Assembly: GCF_007280415.1 (NCBI RefSeq)
Contig: NZ_VKKU01000001.1
Span: 1,054,001-1,118,000 of the forward strand
Length of the DNA stretch: 64,000 nt
Source of the DNA: Sphingorhabdus contaminans
GTDB lineage: Bacteria; Pseudomonadota; Alphaproteobacteria; Sphingomonadales; Sphingomonadaceae
Direction: 5' to 3'
Position 1 is the first letter of the stretch. The number at the start of each line of letters is the position of its first letter. The position numbers were made by a program, and so were the translations under genes. Positions 36,010 through 44,990 of the stretch are shown here, in pieces. Under the pieces are notes generated by a model. That model worked only from the letters and a program-made list of their open reading frames with translations, made no database searches and had not been told where the DNA came from.

Positions 36010-36139
36010 CCCACCGTGATAGCGGGCAAAGCGTTAAACCAAAACTCCAATTGGCTGTGCAAGGGTCAGGACCTGGGCATGGGAAGGAAAATAATGTTGC
36101 GGATTGGCAATCCGGAAAGCGGTAGCTAAAAGCCCAACG

Positions 36140-37303
36140 ATGCAAATGAGCAATCTCCGCATTGCGCTGTTCAGCGGCAATTATAATTATGTCCGCGATG
36201 GCGCGAACCAGGCGTTAAACCGTTTGGTTGGCTATCTGTTACGTCAGGGCGCCCATGTGCGCGTCTATTCCCCGACGGTTGAAAACCCTGCTTTTCCGCC
36301 GACCGGCGATTTGGTCAGTGTACCGTCCATGGCCATTCCCAACCGCCCGGAATATCGCATACCCTTGTCACTTTCACCCAAAGTCAAACGTGACCTGGCG
36401 CAGTTCGCGCCCAATGTTATTCATATTTCAAGCCCTGACCGGGTTGCGCGGCAAGCCGCCAAATGGGCGCGCAAGCGGAACCTGCCGGTCCTGTGCTCTG
36501 TACACACGCGCTTCGAAACCTATTTTCGCTACTATAATATGTCGTTCGCAGAGCCTCTGGTCGAAGCATGGCTGCGACGGCTGTATCGCAAATGTGACGC
36601 GCTTGTGGCCCCTTCGGAAAGCTTTGCCCAGGTCCTGCGTGAGCAACGCATGAATTATGATATCGATATCTGGTCCCGGGGTGTGGATCGGGAGATTTTC
36701 AATCCCCAGCGCCGCGACCTCGACTGGCGGCGATCACAAGGGCTGTCCGACGAGCTGCCTGTCATCGGCTTCCTCGGCAGACTGGTCATGGAAAAGGGCC
36801 TGGACGTATTTTCAGATACCATTGATTTGCTCAACCGGCGTCAGGTGGCGCATCAGGTCATGGTTATCGGCGAAGGCCCGGCCCGCGGGTGGTTTGAAAG
36901 CCGCTTGCCACATGCCCGGTTTGTTGGTTTTCAGGGGGGCGCTGATCTCGGTCGTGCGGTTGCTGCGATGGATGTACTCTTCAACCCCAGCGTTACCGAA
37001 ACATTTGGCAATGTGACGCTTGAGGCCATGGCATGCGGCCTTCCCGTCGTAGCGGCAAAGGCCACCGGCAGCCAAAGCCTTGTAGAAGACAAGATGTCCG
37101 GTCGCCTCATTCTTCCGGGCGCCATTAACCAGTTTGCTGACGTGCTTCAGATATATTGCACCGATAAGGAACTGCGCCTGAAACATGGTTCGGTCGGCGA
37201 ACAAAGATCCCTCGAATATAGCTGGGACGCCATCAACCAGACCGTTGCAGACACTTATGTACGCCTCATACGGCAGCGGGCAGCACGCGCCATGGCCGCA
37301 TAA
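36140..37303 (+). CDS. Family 4-type glycosyltransferase
   Basis: About 387 residues, GT-B fold. N-terminal RIALFSGNYNYVRDGANQALNRLVGYLLRQGAHVRVYSP; C-terminal donor site GFLGRLVMEKGLDVF and the EX7E motif ETFGNVTLEAMACGLPVVAAKATG. Closest in style to PimA/MgtA-like lipid glycosyltransferases, so a membrane glycolipid product is plausible in a sphingomonad but not shown. ATG 36140 or 36146. rarA starts within its stop. Confidence 0.88.
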   Translation: MQMSNLRIALFSGNYNYVRDGANQALNRLVGYLLRQGAHVRVYSPTVENPAFPPTGDLVSVPSMAIPNRPEYRIPLSLSPKVKRDLAQFAPNVIHISSPDRVARQAAKWARKRNLPVLCSVHTRFETYFRYYNMSFAEPLVEAWLRRLYRKCDALVAPSESFAQVLREQRMNYDIDIWSRGVDREIFNPQRRDLDWRRSQGLSDELPVIGFLGRLVMEKGLDVFSDTIDLLNRRQVAHQVMVIGEGPARGWFESRLPHARFVGFQGGADLGRAVAAMDVLFNPSVTETFGNVTLEAMACGLPVVAAKATGSQSLVEDKMSGRLILPGAINQFADVLQIYCTDKELRLKHGSVGEQRSLEYSWDAINQTVADTYVRLIRQRAARAMAA

Positions 37304-38622
37304 TGTCCGATCTGTTCGGATCTCAAGAGCAACAGGAAATCCCAAAGGCAAATGCGCCACTTGCCGACCGCCTGCGCCCTGCATCGCTTGGCGAGGTCAT
37401 TGGTCAGGAGCATTTGACGGGGCCTGACGGCGCAATCGGACGGATGGTTGCGGCCGGCACCTTGTCATCCATGATATTGTGGGGGCCACCAGGCACAGGA
37501 AAAACCAGCATTGCCCGCCTGCTCGCAGATGCGGTTGGAATGCACTACAAGCCGATATCGGCTGTGTTTTCGGGTGTCGCCGATCTGAAGAAGGCTTTTG
37601 CCGAAGCGGAAACGATGGCACGCACGGGCAAACAGACGCTCTTGTTTGTTGACGAAATCCACCGTTTCAATCGTGCCCAGCAGGACGGCTTTTTGCCATT
37701 TGTCGAAAGTGGCGTCGTGACACTGGTCGGTGCTACTACAGAAAATCCGTCTTTTGAGCTGAATGCGGCATTATTGTCCCGTACACAGGTGATGGTACTG
37801 CGCCGGCTGGACGATGAGGCGCTGGGAACATTACTTGACCGTGCGGAAGCTGCAGAACAGCGGAAATTGCCGATTACCGAGGACGCCCGGTCTGCACTGA
37901 TCTCAAGCGCTGATGGAGATGGACGGTTCTTGCTGAATCAGGCCTCCACCTTGTTTTCCATATATGTGGAAAATCCCCTCGATCCTGCGGGTATGGCGGC
38001 GTTGCTGCAAAAACGAATGCCGGTTTATGACAAGGATCGTGAAGGGCATTATAATCTTATATCCGCACTCCATAAAAGCCTTCGCGGGTCAGATCCCCAG
38101 GCTGCGCTATACTGGATGGCGCGCATGCTCGTGGCGGGTGAGGAGCCGCTCTATGTCCTGCGCCGTCTCGTCCGCTTCGCGAGCGAGGATATCGGCCTTG
38201 CCGACCCGCAGGCACTTGTCCAATGTCTGGCGGCGAAAGACGCCTATGAATTTCTCGGCAGTCCGGAGGGCGAACTGGCGATCGTTCAGGCCTGTCTGTA
38301 TCTGGCAACGGCCCCCAAATCCAATTCGGCTTATAAGGCCCAAAAGGCTGCATGGAAGTTGGCAAGGGAGACAGGATCCCTGATGCCGCCTGCGCACATC
38401 CTGAATGCTCCTACCAAGCTGATGAAGGATATCGGCTATGGCAAAGGATATGCCTATGACCATGATGCGGATGAAGGATTTTCCGGTGCAAATTATTGGC
38501 CGGAGGAGGTCAAGCCGGCGTCCCTTTACCAACCTGTCGAGCGCGGCTTTGAACGTAAGGTCATTGAGCGCCTTAACTATTGGGAAAATTTAAGGAAAAG
38601 CATCAACAACAATGGCGGGTGA
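37303..38622 (+). CDS. rarA: Replication-associated recombination ATPase RarA
   Basis: A 439-residue MgsA/RarA/WRNIP1 clamp-loader-like AAA+ protein. ADRLRPASLGEVIGQEHL, Walker A WGPPGTGKTSIARLLA (60-75), Walker B LLFVDEIHRFNRAQQD, sensor VGATTENPSFELNAALLSR, and the tetramerisation/MgsA C-terminal domain (PEGELAIVQACLYLATAPKSNSAY). Acts at stalled replication forks. Overlaps the glycosyltransferase by 1 nt and the next gene by 11 nt. Confidence 0.96.
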   Translation: MSDLFGSQEQQEIPKANAPLADRLRPASLGEVIGQEHLTGPDGAIGRMVAAGTLSSMILWGPPGTGKTSIARLLADAVGMHYKPISAVFSGVADLKKAFAEAETMARTGKQTLLFVDEIHRFNRAQQDGFLPFVESGVVTLVGATTENPSFELNAALLSRTQVMVLRRLDDEALGTLLDRAEAAEQRKLPITEDARSALISSADGDGRFLLNQASTLFSIYVENPLDPAGMAALLQKRMPVYDKDREGHYNLISALHKSLRGSDPQAALYWMARMLVAGEEPLYVLRRLVRFASEDIGLADPQALVQCLAAKDAYEFLGSPEGELAIVQACLYLATAPKSNSAYKAQKAAWKLARETGSLMPPAHILNAPTKLMKDIGYGKGYAYDHDADEGFSGANYWPEEVKPASLYQPVERGFERKVIERLNYWENLRKSINNNGG

Positions 38623-39508
38623 GACCGAATTACTGCGCAGCAAAAGTGCAGCATTTAATCGAACCTATACCCGCTTCGCTTGCGTTGACTGGTCTGGTGC
38701 AAAGGGTGATTCCCATTCGGGCATTGCCCTTGCCATTTGCGGGAAAGGGACCGAGGCGCCGGTGTTGATTGACCCGCCCGGAAAATACTGGTCGCGAAAC
38801 GGGGTTGCGCAATGGCTTCTGGCGCAGGACGATGACCTTCTGATCGGTTTCGACTTCAGTTTCGCGCCTCCTCTGGTGGAGCGCGGCAGCTATTTGCCGG
38901 GCGAAAACGTGCCGGAAACGGCGCGGGAATTCTGGAAATATGTCGATTCACTTTGTTCCGACCCGGATCTGGGTGCCGCATCGTTTCTGGAAATCCATCA
39001 CCGCAAACATTTCTATCTCGGCGCAGCCGATGGTGCCAAAGCACAATATATGCATCTTCGCCGGTGCGAAGCCCATTACAACGCGCAAGGCGGCGGAAAG
39101 CCCTCTACGGTCTATGATGCGGTTGGCGCAGCACAAGTCGCGAAGGCCAGCTTTGCAGGTATGCGGTTTCTGCACATGGTGGGGTCACGGCATCCTGTCT
39201 GGCCATTTGACCCTCTTTCCGAAAAGGGGCCGCAAATTGTCGAAATCTATACGCAGATTGCCGCGCGCGCTTCGGGTTTGCGCAAGGGGTTAAGCAAGAT
39301 CAGGGATGCAAATGGCCTGGATTCCGCGCTCGCAACGCTGGGTTGCAAGCCCCACAGGCCGCTATCCCGCTATACGGATCACGCTACCGACGCGATCCTG
39401 ACCGCAGCCTGGTTACGCCAAAATGCCGGAAATACGTCTTTCTGGACCCCCGAACCCTTGAATCCGCACATTGCGCGAACTGAGGGCTGGACCTTTGGCG
39501 TTATTTGA
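38612..39508 (+). CDS. DUF429-like predicted RNase H-fold nuclease
   Basis: 298 residues. FACVDWSGAKGDSHSGIALAI, IGFDFSFAPP and SRYTDHATDAILTAAWLRQ place acidic residues where DUF429/RNase H-fold proteins carry their metal ligands (first-strand Asp, second-strand Asp, C-terminal DHxxDA). It starts inside the rarA 3' end, so coupled expression is likely. Role in repair with RarA is a guess. Some key acidic positions should be checked by alignment. Confidence 0.7.
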   Translation: MAGETELLRSKSAAFNRTYTRFACVDWSGAKGDSHSGIALAICGKGTEAPVLIDPPGKYWSRNGVAQWLLAQDDDLLIGFDFSFAPPLVERGSYLPGENVPETAREFWKYVDSLCSDPDLGAASFLEIHHRKHFYLGAADGAKAQYMHLRRCEAHYNAQGGGKPSTVYDAVGAAQVAKASFAGMRFLHMVGSRHPVWPFDPLSEKGPQIVEIYTQIAARASGLRKGLSKIRDANGLDSALATLGCKPHRPLSRYTDHATDAILTAAWLRQNAGNTSFWTPEPLNPHIARTEGWTFGVI

Positions 39509-39528
39509 GGCTAAGGGGCGCTCAGCGT

Positions 39529-39604
<76 letters not shown>

Positions 39605-39984
39605 CATTTCCCGACACTATCGCGCCCGACGGCACCGATCCGAACAATAGCGGACATTTTCCCAGTCCTTCGCCCATTTTTTGCGCCATGCAAACGGCTT
39701 TTGGCACGCCGCGCATATCTTTTGGGGCAGGTCAGATTTCCGTACCATTTTCGGCATTCAAATGCTGCCTTTTCCCCGTGACTTGGTTAACGCAAGCGTA
39801 TCATTTTTATCGCACTTTCAACAATATTTTTACGCGGCAAACTAATATTTGCTGCGCAGCATTTGTGCGGTTATTAAATCATCAATGCTTCTTGGCAGCT
39901 CAGAGGGATGCTGGGGGCGATAAAAAATAAACATCCCCAAGAAAAGCCGGAATACCGGCAAAAAAGTTTAACAGGAGAGAGATT
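39605..39984 (+). promoter_or_regulatory. 380-bp promoter/leader region of the first TonB receptor
   Basis: No gene found. The part from about 39770 to 39900 is AT-rich. GGGATG (39905-39910) can pair with CATCCC (39932-39937), and GCCGG-AATA-CCGGC (39946-39959) forms a hairpin 10 nt before the AGGAGAGA ribosome binding site. The hairpins may affect translation of the receptor. No riboswitch family was recognised; a cobalamin box is absent. Confidence 0.4.
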
Positions 39985-42561
39985 ATGAAATTGGGAAATA
40001 GGTTGATCAAAGCGACCATGCTGTCCACCATCAGCATCGCTTCGCTTGGGTTGGGGACCATTGCACATGCGCAGGACACTGCGCCACAGGCCGAAGAAGA
40101 AGCTTCGGAAGATGACGTCATCATCGTCACCGCAACAAAGCGTGAGCAAACATTGCAAGATGTGCCGATTTCCGTTTCGGTCACCAGTGCAGAAACAATT
40201 GAACGCTCGCAAGTACGCGACCTGATCGACCTGCAAACTCTCGTTCCGTCTCTAAAGGTTGGCCAGCTGCAAAGCTCGGCAAATACCAACTTCATTATTC
40301 GCGGCTTCGGTAACGGTGCCAACAACTCGGGCATCGAGCCGTCGGTCGGCGTGTTCATTGACGGTGTCTACCGCTCGCGCTCAGCCGCCCAGATTGGTGA
40401 CTTGGCCAATATTCAGCGCGTGGAAGTGCTGCGCGGTCCGCAGTCGACCCTTTTCGGCAAGAACGCATCTGCTGGTATCATCAGCATCGTCACCAAAGAA
40501 CCGCAGTTTGAATTTGGCGGCGGCGTAGAAGTTTCATACGGCAATTATGACGCCCTGGTTGTGAAAGCCAATGTCACCGGCCCGATTGCCGATACCCTCG
40601 CCGTCAGCCTTGAAGGCAATTACAACAAGCGTGATGGCTATGTGGATGTGGTCAATCTCGGCACCAAGTCGAACGATCGCAACCGTTGGGGCGTTCGTGG
40701 CCAGATTTTGTGGGAGCCCAGCGACCTTGTTAAAGTTCGTCTGATTGCAGATTATGACAAGATCAACGAAATCTGCTGCGGCGTTGCCAACGTCTTCAAT
40801 GGCCCCACGGGTGCTGCGATTGCAGCCTTGGGCGGCAATATCGACCGCAACGATCCTTTCAGCCATGAAACTTTCCAGAACTTCGAATCCGTCAACAATA
40901 TCAAAAACTACGGTTTTTCCGGTCAGGTTGATTGGGACCTGACTGATGCTATTTCACTCACCAGCATCAGCGCCTATCGTGCCGTACGGTCGTTTACAAA
41001 TCAGGACTCGGATTTCACCAGCGCTGACCTGATCGGTAACAACCAGGCTGATACCGCCATCAATACCTATACGCAGGAACTGCGCGTCGCATCCGATTTC
41101 GATGGCATGTTCAACTTCCTGCTCGGCGGTTTCTACTTCAAAGAAGATATCGACATCCAGTCGCAGCTTCTCTTTGGCCGCGATTTCCGCAACTATGCCA
41201 ACCTATTGAGCGGTGGCGCCTATATTGCAAACGAACCGCTTCTGCGCCTTCTCAATGGCATTCCGGCGACGGTCGCACCGTTCGGTTCACAAGGTCTCGG
41301 CCGGTTCGAGAATTTCGATTACAAAAACACGGCCTGGTCGATTTTTGGACAAGTCGATCTGGAGTTGACGGATGGTCTCACTCTGACCGGTGGATTTAAC
41401 TACACCAAAGACCGGAAGGCCGTTGCGTCGAACAACTCCACGACGGATACTTTCTCCACAATCGATCTGATCCAGACTGCCGCAAATGCGGGTATTCCAG
41501 GGACTATTCCTGCCGGAACATTCCCGGGACAAACCACGGCCCTGTTCCCGCGGACCACGCCCTGTACAACCGGAGCACCAGCAGGAACCTGCAACCCGTT
41601 CCTTGGCTTCCGTCCGTTGCAGTTTTTGCCAGCCTTCCTGAACTTCCCGAACGCAGTAGAAAGCGGCAAGACACGCGATAGCGATCTGTCCTACACTCTG
41701 CGTGCGAACTATAAGTTCAGTGACCGGATCAGCGGCTACATCACCTACGCGACAGGTTTCAAGGCAACCTCCTTCAACCTGTCGACCGACAGCCGTCCCT
41801 TCCCGACCGACTTTATTCCCGGTTCGCCCGCCCAGGTTCCTGCACCTGCAGCATCGCCGATCCGCAGCGCCGGTCTGGCTCTGAACAACCTCACCACAGG
41901 TACGCGTTTTGCAGGTCCTGAAGATGCGGTCGTGTACGAACTCGGTCTGAAAGGTCAGTTCGACGGATTTGGCTTCAATCTGGCCCTGTTCAAGCAAGTT
42001 TTGAAAGGTTTCCAGAGCAACGTATTCTCGGGCACAGGCTTTGTGCTTGGTAATGCGGAAAAGCAATCGACACGGGGTATGGAAATTGATGCGACGATCT
42101 CGCCAACTCGCGATCTGAACTTCACCGTTTCCTATACCTATCTGGATCCCAAGTTTGACAAGTTCACCGGCGGTTCCGCATTCAACGCGACCAACAATAT
42201 TGTGCCCACCGATCTGACCGGACGCACACCGACCGGCATCTCGAAGCACAGTGTCTCTGTTGGCGGCACCTATAATATCGAAGTCGGTGGCGGAAACAGG
42301 CTGGTGCTGCACTCGGATTACCAGCTCAATAGCGCCTACCAGATTGCGCAAGGTCTACCTTTCAAGGCAGCCATCGAATCGCTCAACGCATCGGTGTCTT
42401 TTGCCATGGAGAACGGACTTGAGCTCAGCCTGTGGGGCCGTAACCTGACCGAGCCGAAGTATAACCCTGTTATCTTCGCATCTGTGGCACAATCGGGAAG
42501 CCTTTCGGGCTATCCGCCGCCACCGCGTTTCTACGGCGCGTCGGCCAAGTTCAAGTTCTAA
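39985..42561 (+). CDS. TonB-dependent outer-membrane receptor
   Basis: 858 residues. Signal peptide (MKLGNRLIKATMLSTISIASLGLGTIAHAQ), then a TonB-box-like DDVIIVTATKREQ, plug domain (LQDVPISVSVTSAE, VFIDGVYRSRSAAQIGDLANIQRVEVLRGPQSTLFGKNASAGIISIVT) and a 22-strand barrel ending FYGASAKFKF. The TATKREQTLQDVPISVSV start is typical of the large sphingomonad/Caulobacter receptor class for siderophores, sugars or aromatics. Ligand unknown; no uptake genes adjoin. Two Cys (ICCG) lie in an extracellular loop. Terminator follows. Confidence 0.94.
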   Translation: MKLGNRLIKATMLSTISIASLGLGTIAHAQDTAPQAEEEASEDDVIIVTATKREQTLQDVPISVSVTSAETIERSQVRDLIDLQTLVPSLKVGQLQSSANTNFIIRGFGNGANNSGIEPSVGVFIDGVYRSRSAAQIGDLANIQRVEVLRGPQSTLFGKNASAGIISIVTKEPQFEFGGGVEVSYGNYDALVVKANVTGPIADTLAVSLEGNYNKRDGYVDVVNLGTKSNDRNRWGVRGQILWEPSDLVKVRLIADYDKINEICCGVANVFNGPTGAAIAALGGNIDRNDPFSHETFQNFESVNNIKNYGFSGQVDWDLTDAISLTSISAYRAVRSFTNQDSDFTSADLIGNNQADTAINTYTQELRVASDFDGMFNFLLGGFYFKEDIDIQSQLLFGRDFRNYANLLSGGAYIANEPLLRLLNGIPATVAPFGSQGLGRFENFDYKNTAWSIFGQVDLELTDGLTLTGGFNYTKDRKAVASNNSTTDTFSTIDLIQTAANAGIPGTIPAGTFPGQTTALFPRTTPCTTGAPAGTCNPFLGFRPLQFLPAFLNFPNAVESGKTRDSDLSYTLRANYKFSDRISGYITYATGFKATSFNLSTDSRPFPTDFIPGSPAQVPAPAASPIRSAGLALNNLTTGTRFAGPEDAVVYELGLKGQFDGFGFNLALFKQVLKGFQSNVFSGTGFVLGNAEKQSTRGMEIDATISPTRDLNFTVSYTYLDPKFDKFTGGSAFNATNNIVPTDLTGRTPTGISKHSVSVGGTYNIEVGGGNRLVLHSDYQLNSAYQIAQGLPFKAAIESLNASVSFAMENGLELSLWGRNLTEPKYNPVIFASVAQSGSLSGYPPPPRFYGASAKFKF

Positions 42562-42584
42562 AGCTTAACTCTGGAGGGGAGAAT

Positions 42585-42618
42585 GCCGGGGCAGCCATGC
42601 TGCTCCGGCTTTTTCTTT
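42585..42618 (+). terminator. Intrinsic terminator after the first TonB receptor
   Basis: An 11-bp stem with one G-U pair (42585-42595 with 42599-42609), three-base loop, then TTTTTCTTT. Confidence 0.88.
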
Positions 42619-42705
42619 GCCTACTTCAATTGGGACGCAGCAACACACACCGGATCGCAGCCGCGATCAGGCATATATATTGCGTTGATTGAGACACCGG
42701 AAAAG

Positions 42706-42780
42706 TGGTGCCCGAGGGCGGATTTGAACCACCGACACGCGGATTTTCAATCCGCTGCTCTACCCCTGAGCTACTCGGGC
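42706..42780 (-). tRNA. tRNA-Phe (anticodon GAA)
   Basis: 75 nt on the minus strand: acceptor GCCCGAG/CTCGGGC, D-arm AGCTCAGGGGTAGAGC, anticodon arm GCGGATTGAAAATCCGC with GAA, T-arm GGTGGTTCAAATCCGCC, discriminator A and encoded CCA (42706-42708). It lies downstream of yacG on the same strand. Confidence 0.97.
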
Positions 42781-42847
42781 TACACGGCAAAAACCGCGTG
42801 GGAGCGCAGCCTATAGAGACGCGATATACCCCTTGGCAAGCGCAAAA

Positions 42848-43027
42848 TCAGTCTTGTGAAAAGCTATCTATACTATCTTCATAATCCGCGGGCGGACCGG
42901 GCACCCGATATCCTTCGTCAAGCCACTTCAGCAGATCGCGATCCTTACATCCCTGACTGCAAAAAGGCCGAAAATCGGGATTTTGCGGCTTATTGCAAAG
43001 AGGACACTGATTAGCTCTGCGCGACAT
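42848..43027 (-). CDS. yacG: DNA gyrase inhibitor YacG
   Basis: A 59-residue zinc protein: CPLCNKPQNPDFRPFCSQGCKDRDLLKWLDEGYRVPG has the CxxC...CxxxC zinc site and the DLxxWLxExYxIP tail of YacG, which inhibits gyrase in E. coli. Start at the ATG 43027, which overlaps the upstream RNase gene by 17 nt; longer frames would run deeper into that gene. Confidence 0.92.
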   Translation of the reverse strand: MSRRANQCPLCNKPQNPDFRPFCSQGCKDRDLLKWLDEGYRVPGPPADYEDSIDSFSQD

Positions 43028-44003
43028 GCACATGCCCATAGCCGCTGCATTTTTCGTCTGCAATGACGGTGACAGCAGCCCCGGCCAACCGTTCGCACTG
43101 CGCCCGGACTGTTTGCCATTCCGCCGACAGCATCAAGGTTGCCACTGCAGTGCTCGCGGTGACCGTGCGAATTCCAAAACCTTTGGACCGCGCCACATCC
43201 CGATAAAGCCAAAGCGCCTTTGTCTCGTCGGACAGGGCACGGATCGATGTGCCAAAGATCTGGTCCAGCACAGATGGACGAGGCCGGCTGCGAACAACCT
43301 GCATCAAACCAAAGCCGTTTATAGCGCTGCGCTCAAATGACCTTCTGTCAGCGGCGGATGCCGCGTCAAACTGTTCTGCGACCTCCTGCCGCTTTGCCTT
43401 TGATTCCATTGCCACGAAATCGATCATCACCATTCCGCCAATCTGAAACAGGCGCAACAGCCGCGCAATTTCACTGGCGGCGGCACTATTGAGTGCGAAT
43501 GGATCACCTGTTCCGTCGATATCGAAAACAAGCCCCGCTTTCGTGCGTTGGAAATGCACGATGGCGTTACCCGCAACAGAATGGCCCGCCAACGCAACAT
43601 CGAACAAGTCATCGAGAATCTTTGGTTCCGGCTCGGCCTCGGCCGCGAGCATAGCCAGACGCCTGTTCCATAACTGATCCGGATCGGCTTGCGCAACGAG
43701 GGATTCGACCTGTTTCGCCTCTGCCGGTTTAAGGCGTCCGGGTTCAGCAATTTCTTCGCGGGTTATCTCATAAGAGAGGTAGGCACCTTCGGATGAACCG
43801 ACAGATTTCCGTATCAACAGCTCACGACCGGAACCGTCTATTATATAGCCACCCGCAGGCGTTTTTCGATCCAGACGTCCCGTTGCCTGCTGCCCTAAAA
43901 TAGGCCGGAGGTCGCGCTGAAGGTGAATTTCGACAATTTTACCATTTTCAACCAGAGCCGCCCGCCGTTCACCCGGGGCCGTATCGGTCCAGATTTCAAT
44001 CAA
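43011..44003 (-). CDS. Short RNase E/G-family protein
   Basis: 330 residues, much shorter than RNase E or G. The RNase E/G catalytic block IGGMVMIDFVAMESKAKRQEV is present, with a second acidic site in AADRRSFERSAINGFGLMQVVRSRPRPSV. The N-terminal ERRAALVENGKIVEIHLQRD resembles the start of RNase E, but the S1 domain is reduced to a remnant and the zinc-link CPxCxG is missing. Overlaps maf by 8 nt and yacG by 17 nt. May be an auxiliary or inactive paralogue. Confidence 0.85.
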   Translation of the reverse strand: MIEIWTDTAPGERRAALVENGKIVEIHLQRDLRPILGQQATGRLDRKTPAGGYIIDGSGRELLIRKSVGSSEGAYLSYEITREEIAEPGRLKPAEAKQVESLVAQADPDQLWNRRLAMLAAEAEPEPKILDDLFDVALAGHSVAGNAIVHFQRTKAGLVFDIDGTGDPFALNSAAASEIARLLRLFQIGGMVMIDFVAMESKAKRQEVAEQFDAASAADRRSFERSAINGFGLMQVVRSRPRPSVLDQIFGTSIRALSDETKALWLYRDVARSKGFGIRTVTASTAVATLMLSAEWQTVRAQCERLAGAAVTVIADEKCSGYGHVHVAQS

Positions 44004-44577
44004 GGGGATATCCCGATGCCCGCAAAAGCGCGCGGGTTTCGTAAAGCGGCAATCCGATCACGCCGGAATGGCTACCTGCCATCCAGTCAATCAGCGCTTC
44101 CGCCCTGCCCTGAATGGCATAGCCGCCCGCCTTGCCAAGCCCTTCGCCGCAGTCGACATAGTGCTTGATTTCGTCTTCGCCGAGGCGCTTGAATCGAACA
44201 ACAGTGTCACAGATCCGGCTACGCAGGCGACCTTCCGCATCTATAACCGCAACAGCACTCAAAACATGGTGCCGTCGTCCACTAAGCAGTTCGAGAAATC
44301 CGCGCTGCATTTCGGCATCCGCGGCTTGTGGCAAAATCCTGCGCCCGACCGCGACAGTCGTATCACCCGCGACCACGATTTCGCCTGCATGGCGCACGAC
44401 GGCTACAGCTTTTTCTTCTGCCATCCGAAGGGCATAAACGCGCGGCACTTCGCCTTTGCGTGGATTTTCGTCGATGTCGGGCGATGCTATCCGATCCGGA
44501 ACGACGCCGAGACGCGCGAGCAAGTCCCGCCGACGCGGGCTGGACGAGGCCAGTACAAGTTTGGGGTCCAGACCCAA
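43996..44577 (-). CDS. maf: Maf-family nucleotide pyrophosphatase
   Basis: 193 residues. N-terminal signature LVLASSSPRRRDLLARLG, then VVAGDTTVAVGRRIL (catalytic Asp) and GKAGGYAIQGRAEALIDWMAGSHSGVIGLPLYET. Maf proteins hydrolyse dTTP/UTP or modified nucleotides as house-cleaning enzymes. The start appears to be TTG at 44577, with AAGGCGG upstream, 13 nt after the infA stop. Confidence 0.92.
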   Translation of the reverse strand: MGLDPKLVLASSSPRRRDLLARLGVVPDRIASPDIDENPRKGEVPRVYALRMAEEKAVAVVRHAGEIVVAGDTTVAVGRRILPQAADAEMQRGFLELLSGRRHHVLSAVAVIDAEGRLRSRICDTVVRFKRLGEDEIKHYVDCGEGLGKAGGYAIQGRAEALIDWMAGSHSGVIGLPLYETRALLRASGYPLD

Positions 44578-44590
44578 GGTCTGCGCCGCC

Positions 44591-44809
44591 TTATTTGAAG
44601 CGGTAAGTGATCCGGCCCTTGGTCAGATCATAAGGTGTAAGTTCGCACAAAACTTCGTCACCCACCAAAACGCGGATGCGGTTCTTGCGCATTTTGCCTG
44701 CGGTATGGCCCAAGACTTCATGGCCATTTTCCAGCTCGACACGAAACATGGCGTTGGGCAGCAATTCGCGTACCGTGCCACGCATTTCGAGTAATTCTTC
44801 TTTTGCCAT
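44591..44809 (-). CDS. infA: Translation initiation factor IF-1
   Basis: 72 residues, single OB-fold: [53 protein letters not shown] with the R-x-N-x-I-R-V core of IF-1. Occupies the ribosomal A site during initiation. Leads the minus-strand run infA-maf-RNase E/G-yacG. Confidence 0.97.
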   Translation of the reverse strand: MAKEELLEMRGTVRELLPNAMFRVELENGHEVLGHTAGKMRKNRIRVLVGDEVLCELTPYDLTKGRITYRFK

Positions 44810-44990
44810 TCGGCCCCTTAAAATGCTTGAAATTCTAATGTTGCAGCGCCCTTAGCTTGTCTGCGCGTAAAAGGAAAGAGGCACCGCACAAAAGCCGTAT
44901 TGCGACAAATTATGACAAAGTTCAGCTTCCGTCCATTATCCAGAAGTCTATGAACACTGAAAACAATATCAAGAATAGAGTTTCTCCCCC

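Noticed and set aside
39605-39984. Cobalamin riboswitch ahead of the TonB receptor
   Set aside because: No B12-box sequence or characteristic stems were visible.
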